Both the position numbers and the translations under genes were made by a program. 35,177 nt of DNA, taken from NCBI GenBank assembly GCA_012728415.1, contig JAAYFD010000067.1, forward strand, positions 1 to 35,177. Reading direction: 5' to 3'. Below are positions 9,591-17,856 of the stretch, in pieces. This stretch comes from Gammaproteobacteria bacterium (lineage in GTDB: Bacteria > Pseudomonadota > Gammaproteobacteria > Pseudomonadales > Pseudomonadaceae). Each line of letters starts with the position of its first letter. Positions within the stretch are counted from its first letter, which is position 1. Under the pieces are notes generated by a model. That model saw only the letters and a list, made by a program, of their open reading frames with translations. It ran no database searches and was not told the DNA's origin.

Positions 9591-10417
9591 AGCAGATTTT
9601 CAATATTGCGCGCAAGGAGTTCAGCGACGGCATGCGCAACCGTTGGATTCTGGCCATCAGCCTGCTGTTTGCCGTATTGGCGGTGGGCATTACCTGGTTT
9701 GGTGCGGCTGCTTCCGGGCAGGTCGGCTTCACCTCGATTCCGGCCACCATTGCCAGTCTGGCCAGCCTGGCCACCTTCCTGATGCCGCTGATTGCGCTGA
9801 TGCTGGCTTACGATGCGGTCGTCGGCGAAGAAGAGGGCGGCACCCTGATGCTGTTGCTGACCTATCCGCTGAGCCGTGGCCAGCTGCTGACCGGCAAGTT
9901 TGTCGGGCATGGCTGCATCCTTGGGCTGGCAACACTGATTGGTTTCGGCAGTGCTGCGATAGCCATTGCGCTTTGGGTACCGGATGTCTCGCTGGCTACC
10001 CTGATTTATTCCTTTGGCCGTTTTATTGTTTCGTCGGTTTTGCTCGGGCTGGTGTTTCTGGCGTTTGCCTATGTCTTGAGCAGTCATGCGACCGAGAAAA
10101 GCACCGCCGGGGGGCTGGCGCTGGGGGTCTGGTTCCTGTTCGTACTGGTGTTTGACCTGGCCTTGCTGACCATTCTGGTGGTCACCGAAGGCCGTATCAG
10201 CCCCGAGCTGCTGCCCTGGTTGTTGTTGCTCAACCCGACCGACATCTACCGGCTGATCAATCTGGGCGGCTTCGAAGCCGGTGGCCAGGGTATGGGCGTG
10301 ATGGCGCTGGCCGCTGACCTGCCGGTCGGCCCGGCTGTGCTCTGGACCTGCCTGACGGGCTGGGTGGTCGCCGTCCTGCTGTTGGCACACTGGCGTTTTA
10401 CCAAACGACTGGGGTAA
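9587..10417 (+). CDS. nosY: NosY, ABC transporter permease for NosZ maturation
   Basis: Inner-membrane permease of the NosDFY complex, 276 aa, ABC-2 type. The N-terminus [20 protein letters not shown] is the usual amphipathic start, followed by about six membrane segments: residues ~20-40, ~50-75, ~105-125, ~140-165, ~175-200 and ~240-265. The [19 protein letters not shown] stretch after helix 2 is typical of the family. It overlaps nosF by four bases and lies 5 bp before nosL. Confidence 0.94.
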   Translation: MKQIFNIARKEFSDGMRNRWILAISLLFAVLAVGITWFGAAASGQVGFTSIPATIASLASLATFLMPLIALMLAYDAVVGEEEGGTLMLLLTYPLSRGQLLTGKFVGHGCILGLATLIGFGSAAIAIALWVPDVSLATLIYSFGRFIVSSVLLGLVFLAFAYVLSSHATEKSTAGGLALGVWFLFVLVFDLALLTILVVTEGRISPELLPWLLLLNPTDIYRLINLGGFEAGGQGMGVMALAADLPVGPAVLWTCLTGWVVAVLLLAHWRFTKRLG

Positions 10418-10422
10418 CTGAA

Positions 10423-11043
10423 ATGAGAAACTTGTTTGCACTGACCGTAACGCTGTTGCTGGCTCTGACATTATCCGGCTGTTCCGAGCAGGAAAAAGCC
10501 GAAATCAGTCTGGATCCGGTCGCCATCCATTCAGGCGACGAGTGTCATGTCTGCGGCATGGTGATTCTGGAGTGGCCGGGTCCGAAGGCTGAATCGATCA
10601 ACAAACAGAATGGCGAAACCCTCAAGTTCTGCTCCACGACCGACCTGTTTGCCTGGTGGTTGCAACCGGAAAACAAGACGCTGCAAGCGCAAATCTATGT
10701 GCATGACATGGCGCGGGCGCACTGGGATGACCCGGAGGATGACTATCTGGTGGAAGCGCGGGATGCCTGGTATGTCACAGGCACCGACCTGATTGGCGCC
10801 ATGGGGCCGACACTGGTGTCGTTCAGGGAGCGTGCCGATGCCGAGCAGATGGTCGCCGAGCGTGGCGGACGTGTGCTGTCCTTTGCCGAGGTGGATCTTG
10901 CCGTATTGCAGGAGATTGGCCAGGCCGGTCATGAATATGCCGCCAGCCATGGCCGCGAGCTGCGCCGGGCCATGGGGGTGGACGAGGAAGAGCAGGACGT
11001 GCCGGAGCAGGTGACTCCACCAGGCGCCCCGGTAGCTGAATAG
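10423..11043 (+). CDS. nosL: NosL, copper-binding lipoprotein
   Basis: Outer-membrane-type lipoprotein that supplies Cu(I) for NosZ assembly. A lipobox L-S-G-C ends at Cys20 after a hydrophobic signal. The family motif C-H-V-C-G-M lies at residues 41-46 and probably holds the copper ligands. The 206-aa length is in the normal range, with an acidic tail (DEEEQDVPEQ). It is the last gene of the nos cluster and converges on rep across a 56-bp spacer. Its intactness contrasts with the truncated nosZ at the head of the cluster. Confidence 0.94.
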   Translation: MRNLFALTVTLLLALTLSGCSEQEKAEISLDPVAIHSGDECHVCGMVILEWPGPKAESINKQNGETLKFCSTTDLFAWWLQPENKTLQAQIYVHDMARAHWDDPEDDYLVEARDAWYVTGTDLIGAMGPTLVSFRERADAEQMVAERGGRVLSFAEVDLAVLQEIGQAGHEYAASHGRELRRAMGVDEEEQDVPEQVTPPGAPVAE

Positions 11044-11099
11044 TCGGGCTGCATGCTGCCATCATGACAGGTGGCTGATTTTTCTAGGCCAGTAGCTGG

Positions 11100-13109
11100 T
11101 CAGCCGCCAAGCATCGCCCGCATGTCGGCCAGCGCGCTGCCGGCGCGGGCTTTTTTGACTTCCGGCGGGGCTTCGTCCAGCCCTTCCCAGTCCAGGTCCT
11201 CGGCGGGCAACTCGTCCAGAAAGCGACTGGGCGTGCAGTCGATAACTTCGCCGTATTGCTTGCGCTTGCTGGCCAGCGTCAGCGTCAGATTTTCCCGTGC
11301 ACGGGTGATGCCAACATAGGCCAGCCGGCGTTCTTCTTCGACGGTTTCTGCCTCGATGCTGGAGCGGTGTGGCAGGATTTCCTCTTCCATGCCCATGATG
11401 TAGACCACCGGAAACTCCAGCCCCTTGGAGGCATGCAGGGTCATCATCTGCACGCCGTCAAAGTCTTCAGCTTCTTCTTCCTGGCGCTCCAGCATGTCGC
11501 GCAGCACCAGCTTGGCAATGGCATCCTCAATGGTCAGTTCGCCTTCCTCGTCCTTTTCCAGAGTGTTTTGTAACGCTTCAAGCAAAAACTGCACGTTGGC
11601 CATGCGGTATTCGGCGGCTTTTTCGCTGGAGCTGTTCTGGCGGATCCAGTTTTCGTAGTCAATATCCAGCAGCATTTCCTGCAGTGCCGGGATAGGATCA
11701 TCACTGAAACAGCGCTGGCGCAGCCTGTCCATGTAGTGTTTGAAGCGCGATAGACGCTCGGTATAACGCTCGCCCAGGTGCTCGCCCAGCCCCAGTTCGG
11801 CGCTGGCTTCATACAGTGACACTTTGCGCTGTGTCGCGTAAGCGCTAAGTTTTTCCAGCGTGGCCGAGCCGATTTCGCGGCGTGGCACGTTGATCACGCG
11901 CAGGTAGGCGTTATCGTCATCGGGGTTGATCAGCAGGCGGAAGTAGGACATCAGGTCTTTCACTTCCTGGCGGCTGAAAAAACTGGTGCCACCGGTCAGC
12001 CGGTAGGGGATCTTGTGCACCTGCAGTTTCAGCTCCATCAGCTTGGCCTGGTAGTTGCCGCGATAGAGAATGGCAAAATCCCGGTAGGGGCGGTCAGTAC
12101 GCAGGTGGCTGGTGAGGATTTCCACCGCAATGCGCTCGGCTTCGGCGTCCTCGTTGCGGCAGCGCAGCACACGGATCGGATCGCCAAAACCCATGTCGCT
12201 CCACAGCTGCTTGTTGAATACGTGTGGGTTGTTGGCAATCAAGGTGTTGGCGCACTTGAGGATGCGGCCCGTGGAGCGGTAGTTCTGCTCCAGCATGATG
12301 ACCTTCAGCGAGGGAAAGTCTTCTTTGAGCTGCATCAGGTTTTCCGGACGGGCACCACGCCAGGCGTAGATCGATTGATCATCATCGCCCACCACGGTGA
12401 ACTGGGCACGCTCCTGCACCAGCAGCTTGACCAGCAGATACTGGCTGGCATTGGTGTCCTGGTATTCATCGACCAGCATGTAACGCACCCGGTTGCGCCA
12501 CTTGTCCAGCACTTCGGGGTGGTTCTGGAACAGCTTGACCGGCTGCAGGATCAGGTCGTCAAAATCCACCGCATTGTAGGCTTTCAGCGTGCGCTGGTAG
12601 TGGATGTAGACCACGGCGGCGGTCTGCTCCTTCGGGTTGCGCGCCTGCTCCAGTGCCTGCTCGGGCAGCACCAGATCGTTTTTCCATTGGCCGATCAGGT
12701 TCTTGATCTCATCCACGCCGTCGTCACCGGCATATTCCTTTTGCATGATCTCGGTGAGCAGGTTTTTGACATCGCTGTCATCAAAGATGGAAAAGCCGCT
12801 TTTGTAGCCGAGCAGCGCATGTTCGCGGCGGATGATGTTCAGCCCCAGGTTATGGAAGGTGGAGCCGGTCAGGCCATGGGCCTCGCGCCCGCGCAGCAGC
12901 GAGCCGACCCGCTCTTTCATTTCCCGTGCCGCCTTGTTGGTAAAGGTGACGGCAACGATATGGCGGGCGGACATTCCGCATTGCTGCACCAGGTAGGCAA
13001 TCTTGCGCGTAATCACGCTGGTTTTTCCGGAACCGGCACCGGCCAGCACCAGCACCGGGCCGCTGATGGCGTGGACAGCTTCTTGTTGGCGGGGGTTGAG
13101 ACGGTTCAT
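11100..13109 (-). CDS. rep: Rep, ATP-dependent DNA helicase (UvrD/Rep family)
   Basis: Superfamily 1A 3'-5' helicase that helps the replisome pass protein blocks. The 669-aa protein has the usual Rep length. It starts MNRLNPRQQEAVHAISGP (Q motif), then Walker A AGAGSGKT, motif II LVDEYQDTN, motif III GDDDQSIYAWRGA, motif IV VIMLEQNYRST, motif V MTLHASKGLEFPVVYI and motif VI VGITRARENL. It is monocistronic and convergent with nosL. Length and the QQEAVHAI start favour Rep over UvrD. Confidence 0.95.
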   Translation of the reverse strand: MNRLNPRQQEAVHAISGPVLVLAGAGSGKTSVITRKIAYLVQQCGMSARHIVAVTFTNKAAREMKERVGSLLRGREAHGLTGSTFHNLGLNIIRREHALLGYKSGFSIFDDSDVKNLLTEIMQKEYAGDDGVDEIKNLIGQWKNDLVLPEQALEQARNPKEQTAAVVYIHYQRTLKAYNAVDFDDLILQPVKLFQNHPEVLDKWRNRVRYMLVDEYQDTNASQYLLVKLLVQERAQFTVVGDDDQSIYAWRGARPENLMQLKEDFPSLKVIMLEQNYRSTGRILKCANTLIANNPHVFNKQLWSDMGFGDPIRVLRCRNEDAEAERIAVEILTSHLRTDRPYRDFAILYRGNYQAKLMELKLQVHKIPYRLTGGTSFFSRQEVKDLMSYFRLLINPDDDNAYLRVINVPRREIGSATLEKLSAYATQRKVSLYEASAELGLGEHLGERYTERLSRFKHYMDRLRQRCFSDDPIPALQEMLLDIDYENWIRQNSSSEKAAEYRMANVQFLLEALQNTLEKDEEGELTIEDAIAKLVLRDMLERQEEEAEDFDGVQMMTLHASKGLEFPVVYIMGMEEEILPHRSSIEAETVEEERRLAYVGITRARENLTLTLASKRKQYGEVIDCTPSRFLDELPAEDLDWEGLDEAPPEVKKARAGSALADMRAMLGG

Positions 13110-13198
13110 GGTAAATGTCGGGCCGATAGTTCAAAGGGGAGCTGATTCTATCATTGACACGGGGGCATGCCGAATCAGGGGTGTGGCGGCTGCGGGCT

Positions 13199-13238
13199 TT
13201 GACTTTGGTGTGGCTGTATTTGTATAGTAAAGCAAATA
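13199..13238 (+). promoter_or_regulatory. Promoter with overlapping inverted repeat upstream of the sulfide:quinone oxidoreductase
   Basis: TTGACT (13199-13204), 18 bases, TATAGT (13223-13228) is a good sigma-70 candidate. TATTTG (13217-13222), ten bases, CAAATA (13233-13238) is a perfect inverted repeat centred on the -10, placed like a repressor operator. A very AT-rich stretch follows to about 13268. A sulfide-sensing ArsR-type repressor (BigR/SqrR class) is a reasonable guess for the ligand protein, but no such gene is in the window. Confidence 0.5.
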
Positions 13239-13365
13239 ATATAAAAACAATTATAAAAATGAATATATCGCCGACCTGCCTTTAACTGACAGAGGCGGGT
13301 GTCCTGCTGAGCAACCTGCCAGTTGCCATGCACAGGCAATGACTTGCTGTCGGGAGGAATACATC

Positions 13366-14709
13366 ATGACAACAAAGAGAAGGCAGGCACCAGGTATGAG
13401 CCGGCGTGCCTTTTTGGGTGCCGGCACCGCTGCAACCCTTGCAGCGGGTACCGGCATCAACCTGGGGCTGACCGCAGAAACCCAGGCAGCAACCATCAAG
13501 ACCAGCGCCCACGTGGTTGTGATAGGCAGCGGGCTGGCCGGACTGGGCCTGGTCAACCGGCTACGCAAGCAGCTCGACGGTGCCAAAATCACGCTGGTGG
13601 ATGCCAAAAAGGTGCACCACTATCAGCCCGGTTTTACTCTGGTTGCCACAGGCATCTGGCCCAAGGGCAAGGTTAGCGATACCAACGCCGAACTGATTCC
13701 GCCCGGTGTGGACTGGGTTCAGGAAATGGCCAAAGAGTTTCGCCCGGACAGCAACGAAGTAGTGACCGAATCCGGCAAGGTGCTCAAATACGATTACTTG
13801 ATTGTAGCAACCGGTTTGCAGCTGGACTTTGGCCAGATTGAAGGCATGGACATCAATCGTATCGGCAGCAAAGGGCTGGCCTCGGTGTATCCGGGGCCGG
13901 AGCTGGCCGAAGCCACCTGGAAAGCCATGGACGAGTTCCGGCGCAAGGGCGGCAAGGCACTGATGACCCTGCCGGCGACACCGATCAAGTGTGCCGGTGC
14001 GCCGCTGAAAATGACCTTTATGCTGCATAACCGGCTGGAACAGGCAGGCATGCGTGACAGGGCCAGCATTGATTTTCATTCGGCGATTTCGAGCGTATTC
14101 AGCGTGCCAGTGATCAACCAGGAAGTATTGAACCGCTGGCAGCAGGCCAATATCCCGGTGCACTTCAGAAGCAAGCTGGTGGCGGTAGACATTGATGCTC
14201 AGCGTGCCACCTTTGAGCAGGAGGACGGCAGCCATCTTGTTGAGGACTATGACTTTATCCATATCCCGCCACCGATGCGGGCGCCGGATGCGGTCAAAAA
14301 CAGTCCGCTGGCCTGGCAGGAAGGCCCGTTTGCCGGCGGCGGCTGGCTGGAAGTCGATCCCGGCACCTTGCAGCACAGACGCTATGCCAATGTGTTTGGC
14401 TGTGGCGACATCAACGGTACAGCCAAGGGCAAAACCGCGGCCACGGTGAAAAAGAGCGTGCCCATTGTGGTCGACAACCTGATCAGCCTGATTCAGGGCC
14501 AATCGCCAAAGGTGATTTTTGACGGCTACACATCCTGCCCGCTACTGGTGCGGGAGGGAGCTGCCCTGCTGGTCGAATTCGACTACAAGGACAACCTGAC
14601 GCCTTCGTTGCCCGGTATCAAGCCGCTGCAGGACAGCTATTTTGCCTGGCTGCTCAAGTACCGTCTGTTCAAGCCCAGCTATATGGCCGTGGCCAAAGGC
14701 CGTTTGTGA
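13366..14709 (+). CDS. Sulfide:quinone oxidoreductase-like flavoprotein with Tat signal
   Basis: FAD enzyme that oxidises sulfide and passes electrons to quinone. ATG 13366 is chosen for its GGGAGGA site; it gives 447 aa beginning MTTKRRQAPGMSRRAFLGAG, a twin-arginine signal (SRRAFLG). The dinucleotide-binding motif VVIGSGLAGLG follows at residues 51-61 and an ATG motif at 148-150. Two cysteines, C209 (KCAGAP) and C391 (YTSCP), match the redox pair of the SQOR-like type. A second nucleotide-binding motif lies at FGCGDING (344-351). A periplasmic location is inferred from the signal. A small membrane protein gene follows after 12 bp. Flavocytochrome c sulfide dehydrogenase is the alternative, but the cysteine contexts fit SQR better. 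Confidence 0.85.
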   Translation: MTTKRRQAPGMSRRAFLGAGTAATLAAGTGINLGLTAETQAATIKTSAHVVVIGSGLAGLGLVNRLRKQLDGAKITLVDAKKVHHYQPGFTLVATGIWPKGKVSDTNAELIPPGVDWVQEMAKEFRPDSNEVVTESGKVLKYDYLIVATGLQLDFGQIEGMDINRIGSKGLASVYPGPELAEATWKAMDEFRRKGGKALMTLPATPIKCAGAPLKMTFMLHNRLEQAGMRDRASIDFHSAISSVFSVPVINQEVLNRWQQANIPVHFRSKLVAVDIDAQRATFEQEDGSHLVEDYDFIHIPPPMRAPDAVKNSPLAWQEGPFAGGGWLEVDPGTLQHRRYANVFGCGDINGTAKGKTAATVKKSVPIVVDNLISLIQGQSPKVIFDGYTSCPLLVREGAALLVEFDYKDNLTPSLPGIKPLQDSYFAWLLKYRLFKPSYMAVAKGRL

Positions 14710-14721
14710 GGGAGTTGTGTC

Positions 14722-15060
14722 ATGTACGAAATATGGTTGATTATTAACACATTCTACGAACTGGCCATGGCCAACCTGGAGCTGGTGGTTGGCATACTGG
14801 TTGCCTGGCTGGCACTGATGGTCGTTGCCGGAATGAAAAAAACATCCGCCTGGGGTAAAGGCTTCATGCCGGCACTGGCAGTTGCCGTGCTGGTCTGGAT
14901 TGCCGGCTTTGTGCTGGTGCCCGGCCTGACCAAATCCTCTTTTTCTAATGTCACCTATTTTTGGGACTACCTGGTCGTTGCCGGTGTCGCCGCAGGATTT
15001 GCCGGACTGGCAGCAGCGTTTGTCTGGCCAGCCAGTCTGCTGTTCAGGCGGGCGCAATAA
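14722..15060 (+). CDS. Small inner-membrane protein, partner of the SQR gene
   Basis: A 112-aa protein with about three or four membrane segments: residues ~3-20 (weak), ~22-40 (LELVVGILVAWLALMVVAGM), ~50-70 (MPALAVAVLVWIAGFVLVPG) and ~83-107 (YLVVAGVAAGFAGLAAAFVW). There are no Cys or His pairs for haem or metal. It has a GGGAG site and sits 12 bp after the SQR stop, so the two are almost certainly co-transcribed. It resembles small DUF5368-type proteins, recalled and not checked. A role as membrane anchor or quinone-access partner for the exported SQR is inference. Confidence 0.75.
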   Translation: MYEIWLIINTFYELAMANLELVVGILVAWLALMVVAGMKKTSAWGKGFMPALAVAVLVWIAGFVLVPGLTKSSFSNVTYFWDYLVVAGVAAGFAGLAAAFVWPASLLFRRAQ

Positions 15061-15190
15061 GCGGTCGTTTGCTCGCGGGCACTTTGCATGCCGTGCAGAG
15101 CTTACCCAGTGGACAGGGAGCAGTTTCCCAAGTCTTGATATGGCGGCGGAAGAATTGCTTGCCCCCAGTCGTGTCATCAGCCCTCTCACC

Positions 15191-15262
15191 CGCACAAGGT
15201 GGTTCTGGGCAGGGCGGAGTATTGCATCAGGCTTTTAGCGGTTTGGCCGCAGGCCGAACCAG
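15191..15262 (+). repeat. 72-bp direct repeat, copy 1
   Basis: It begins CGCACAAGGTGGTTCTGGGC and ends CCGAACCAG. It matches copy 2 (15347-15418) with only a few substitutions. The 3' part forms a hairpin, GGTTTGGCC-GCA-GGCCGAACC. It lies in the convergent spacer between the SQR-partner gene and betT. Confidence 0.9.
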
Positions 15263-15313
15263 AGCACTGTGGTGTATCGACCCAGTAAAATCAGCAGCCC
15301 ACACGCGACAGCA

Positions 15314-15330
15314 GCCCGCCACCGGCGGGC
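15314..15330. other. Perfect short hairpin between the direct repeats
   Basis: GCCCGCC-ACC-GGCGGGC, a 7-bp stem with a 3-base loop. No T-tract follows on either strand. It lies between the two 72-bp copies, and with their own hairpins makes this spacer rich in secondary structure. Confidence 0.7.
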
Positions 15331-15346
15331 CAAAATACTCCCACCC

Positions 15347-15418
15347 CGCACAAGGTGGTTCTGGGCAGGGCGGAGTACTGCGTCAGGCCTTTAGCGGTTT
15401 GGCCGAAGGCCGAACCAG
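15347..15418 (+). repeat. 72-bp direct repeat, copy 2, within a larger cruciform
   Basis: Same start and end as copy 1. An outer inverted repeat, GTACTGCGTCAGGC (15375-15388) with GCCTGATGCAGTAC (15424-15437), has one mismatch. It encloses an inner hairpin GGTTTGGCC-GAA-GGCCGAACC (15396-15416). It is 33 bp before the 3' end of betT and could act as a bidirectional terminator or REP-type element. Confidence 0.88.
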
Positions 15419-15470
15419 CGGCAGCCTGATGCAGTACTTCGACCTGCCTTGACACCGCAGTGCAAAAAAC

Positions 15471-17438
15471 CTACTCCCGAACCACATGCAAAAAGTGCAT
15501 ATGCTGGTCGTACTGGTTAAGAATGTCCTCGATCACCTCATCCTTGGTCCAGCCCATGATGTCATAGTCCTGGCCGCCTTCGAGCAGATGCACCTCGGCA
15601 CGGAAGTATTTGCGCTCCAGCTCACAGGCTTCATCGCCATCCTGACAGGTGAGATCGGGCTGCAGGTAAGCCCGCGGACGCACCTCATACAGGAAGTTCA
15701 CTTCGGAGCCATGCTGGACTTCAAACTGCACACGGTTTTCCTTGCCTTCGCGTACTTCCACCTGAAAACCCTGTTTGCGCAGTTCGGTAGCGACGTCTTC
15801 GGCAGCCGGTTTGACCACCTCTTCCAGGAAGCGGTTGACGTGGGAGCGGCGCGGGAAGCTGACCATGTTGCGCAGGCGGCGTTGCCAGGCGACGTTACTG
15901 CTGCGGCTGACCGAAGCCTGCTGCAGCAGCATGCGCTTGGTCGAATCCACGTGCAGGGCGCGCAGCAAGCCCCAGGTTGTAGCCAGCAGGATCGCCGAGA
16001 ACGGCAGGGCGCTGGCAATGGTGACCGTTTGCAGGGCTTGCAGGCCACCGCTAAGCAGCAGGGCAATGGCCACGATCCCGGTGGAGGAAGCCCAGAAAAT
16101 ACGCTGCCAGACTGGTGTATTAATCTTGCCGCCGGAAGCCAGCATGTCGATCACCAATGAGCCGGAGTCGGCAGAGGTGACAAAGAACAGCATCACCATG
16201 GCCACTGCCACCAGTGACAGCACACTGCTGAGCGGAAAGTGTTCAAGGAAGTTGAACAGGGCCAGCGAGGAGTCGGCGCTGACGGTTTGCGCCAGCTCGA
16301 CCATGTCGCGGTTGAGGATCATGTCGATGGCGGTGTTGCCGAACACGGTCATCCACGCCAGGGTAAAACCGGTTGGTACCAGCAGCACGCCGGTGATGAA
16401 CTGGCGGATGGTGCGGCCTCGCGAGATGCGGGCAATAAACATGCCGACAAAGGGCGACCAGGAAATCCACCAGCCCCAGTAGAACAGGGTCCAGCCGCCG
16501 ATCCAGTCGGTAGGCTCATAGGCGTACAGGTTGAAGGTCTTGCTGACAATTTCGGACAGGTAGCTGCCGGTATTCTGCACAAAGGACTTGAACAGGAAGG
16601 CAGTCGGGCCAAACGCCAGTACCAGCAGCATCAGAATCACCGCCAGTACCAGGGTGATTTCTGACAGTATTTTGATGCCGCGATCCAGTCCGCTGGCCAC
16701 TGACAGGGTTGCCAGCGCGGTGGCGGTCACAATCAGGATGACCTGAATGGTTTCGTTGACCGGCAGATCGAACAGGTAGTTAAAACCACTGTTGATCTGC
16801 AACACGCCAAAACCCAGCGAAGTGGCGATACCGAATACGGTACCGATGATGGCGAAAATGTCGATGGCGTGACCGATCGGCCCGTAGATGCGTTCGCCAA
16901 TCAGCGGGTAGAGCGCCGAGCGCAGGGTCAGCGGCAAGCCGTGGCGGTAACAGAAAAACGCCAGCACCAGCGCGACAATGGCGTAAATGCCCCAGGCATG
17001 CAGGCCCCAGTGGAAGAAGGTCAGCTTCATTGCTTCCTTGGCAGCCTCGACCGTGCCGGGCTCGCCGACCGGAGGCGTGAGGAAGTGCATGACCGGCTCG
17101 GCCACGCCAAAGAACATCAGGCCGATACCCATTCCGGTGGAAAACAGCATGGCAAACCAGGCCGAGTTTTTGTAGTCGGGGGTACTGTGGTCGGGGCCGA
17201 GCTTGATGTCGCCGTAGCGGCTCATGGCCATAAAGGCAATGCCTATCAGGATCAGGGCAACGGTGAGAACGTAAAACCAGCTGACATTTTCCATGATCCA
17301 GTCTTGCACGGCACCAAATACGCTTTGTGCGGTATCCGGAGCGGCACTGGCAAAAATCACCAGGGCGATGATGATGGCAGCAGAGGTATAGAAGACGGGT
17401 GGGTTGATGGTCCCACTGCGTGGCGTGGGTGTGTCCAT
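15471..17438 (-). CDS. betT: BetT-type choline/betaine transporter (BCCT family)
   Basis: Secondary transporter of the betaine/choline/carnitine family in the inner membrane. The 655-aa protein has 12 membrane segments, the family stretches MGIGLMFFGVAEPVMHF and WTLFYWGWWISWSPFVGMFIARISRGRTIR-type region in helix 8, and a long C-terminal cytoplasmic domain of about 130 residues, as in E. coli BetT and osmoregulated BetT proteins. The start is preceded by AAGGAG. It stands alone; no bet oxidation genes are near. Uptake of choline for osmoprotection is the likely role; betaine cannot be excluded. Confidence 0.9.
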   Translation of the reverse strand: MDTPTPRSGTINPPVFYTSAAIIIALVIFASAAPDTAQSVFGAVQDWIMENVSWFYVLTVALILIGIAFMAMSRYGDIKLGPDHSTPDYKNSAWFAMLFSTGMGIGLMFFGVAEPVMHFLTPPVGEPGTVEAAKEAMKLTFFHWGLHAWGIYAIVALVLAFFCYRHGLPLTLRSALYPLIGERIYGPIGHAIDIFAIIGTVFGIATSLGFGVLQINSGFNYLFDLPVNETIQVILIVTATALATLSVASGLDRGIKILSEITLVLAVILMLLVLAFGPTAFLFKSFVQNTGSYLSEIVSKTFNLYAYEPTDWIGGWTLFYWGWWISWSPFVGMFIARISRGRTIRQFITGVLLVPTGFTLAWMTVFGNTAIDMILNRDMVELAQTVSADSSLALFNFLEHFPLSSVLSLVAVAMVMLFFVTSADSGSLVIDMLASGGKINTPVWQRIFWASSTGIVAIALLLSGGLQALQTVTIASALPFSAILLATTWGLLRALHVDSTKRMLLQQASVSRSSNVAWQRRLRNMVSFPRRSHVNRFLEEVVKPAAEDVATELRKQGFQVEVREGKENRVQFEVQHGSEVNFLYEVRPRAYLQPDLTCQDGDEACELERKYFRAEVHLLEGGQDYDIMGWTKDEVIEDILNQYDQHMHFLHVVRE

Positions 17439-17856
17439 TATGACTCCTTGTGACTGCAGGGCAATACTTGGCTCGATTGAATACCTGCAGGGCAGATAGA
17501 AAAGACAGCACCTTGTCCCGGTGCTAGCCGGTAGTCGACTGCATGATCAGCGACTAATGGCTTGCGCAGCAAGCCGTATTCCTTACATTCCGGCGGTAGC
17601 CCTCTAGTCTCCTTGAGCGGAAAAACAGGGGCAGTCGTGATAAAAACGTGACGTACTCTAACAAAATAGTCACAAAAGCGCAAAAACCCGCTTGGAAAAA
17701 GGAGAGACAAGGCAGGCTGCATGTCGTGCCTGGTGCCGGCCGCATTGCCTGCAGGGAACAGAAGGGTTTGTGTGATGGCGCCGGTTCAGGGCGTTATTTT
17801 TAATCAGCCGGACACAGTTGATGTATCCGGCTGAAGGCTGGTCGTGATTCGGAATA
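17439..17856. other. Upstream region of betT
   Basis: A 418-bp spacer without a convincing gene. It holds a tight perfect palindrome, GGCTTGC-GCA-GCAAGCC, at 17559-17575, about 120 bp before the betT start, a candidate operator or structured leader. It also holds the stem-loop at 17805-17833 behind rhlE. I see no clear BetI-type operator. Confidence 0.5.
17805..17833 (-). terminator. Stem-loop downstream of rhlE, possible terminator
   Basis: CAGCCGGA / TCCGGCTG, a perfect 8-bp stem around a 13-base loop, 24 bp past the rhlE stop. On the minus strand it is followed by ATTAAAAATAA and not a T-tract, so it is a weak terminator candidate. Confidence 0.45.

Noticed and set aside
9542..10471. 309-codon minus-strand frame opposite nosY
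   Set aside because: Antisense to a well-conserved permease, rich in Gln and Arg as expected for such shadows.
12015..13145. 376-codon plus-strand frame opposite rep
   Set aside because: Shadow of rep; composition is typical of antisense frames and no domain is recognisable.
17439..17722. 94-codon minus-strand frame upstream of betT
   Set aside because: No ribosome-binding site, no recognisable features, and it covers the betT promoter region.
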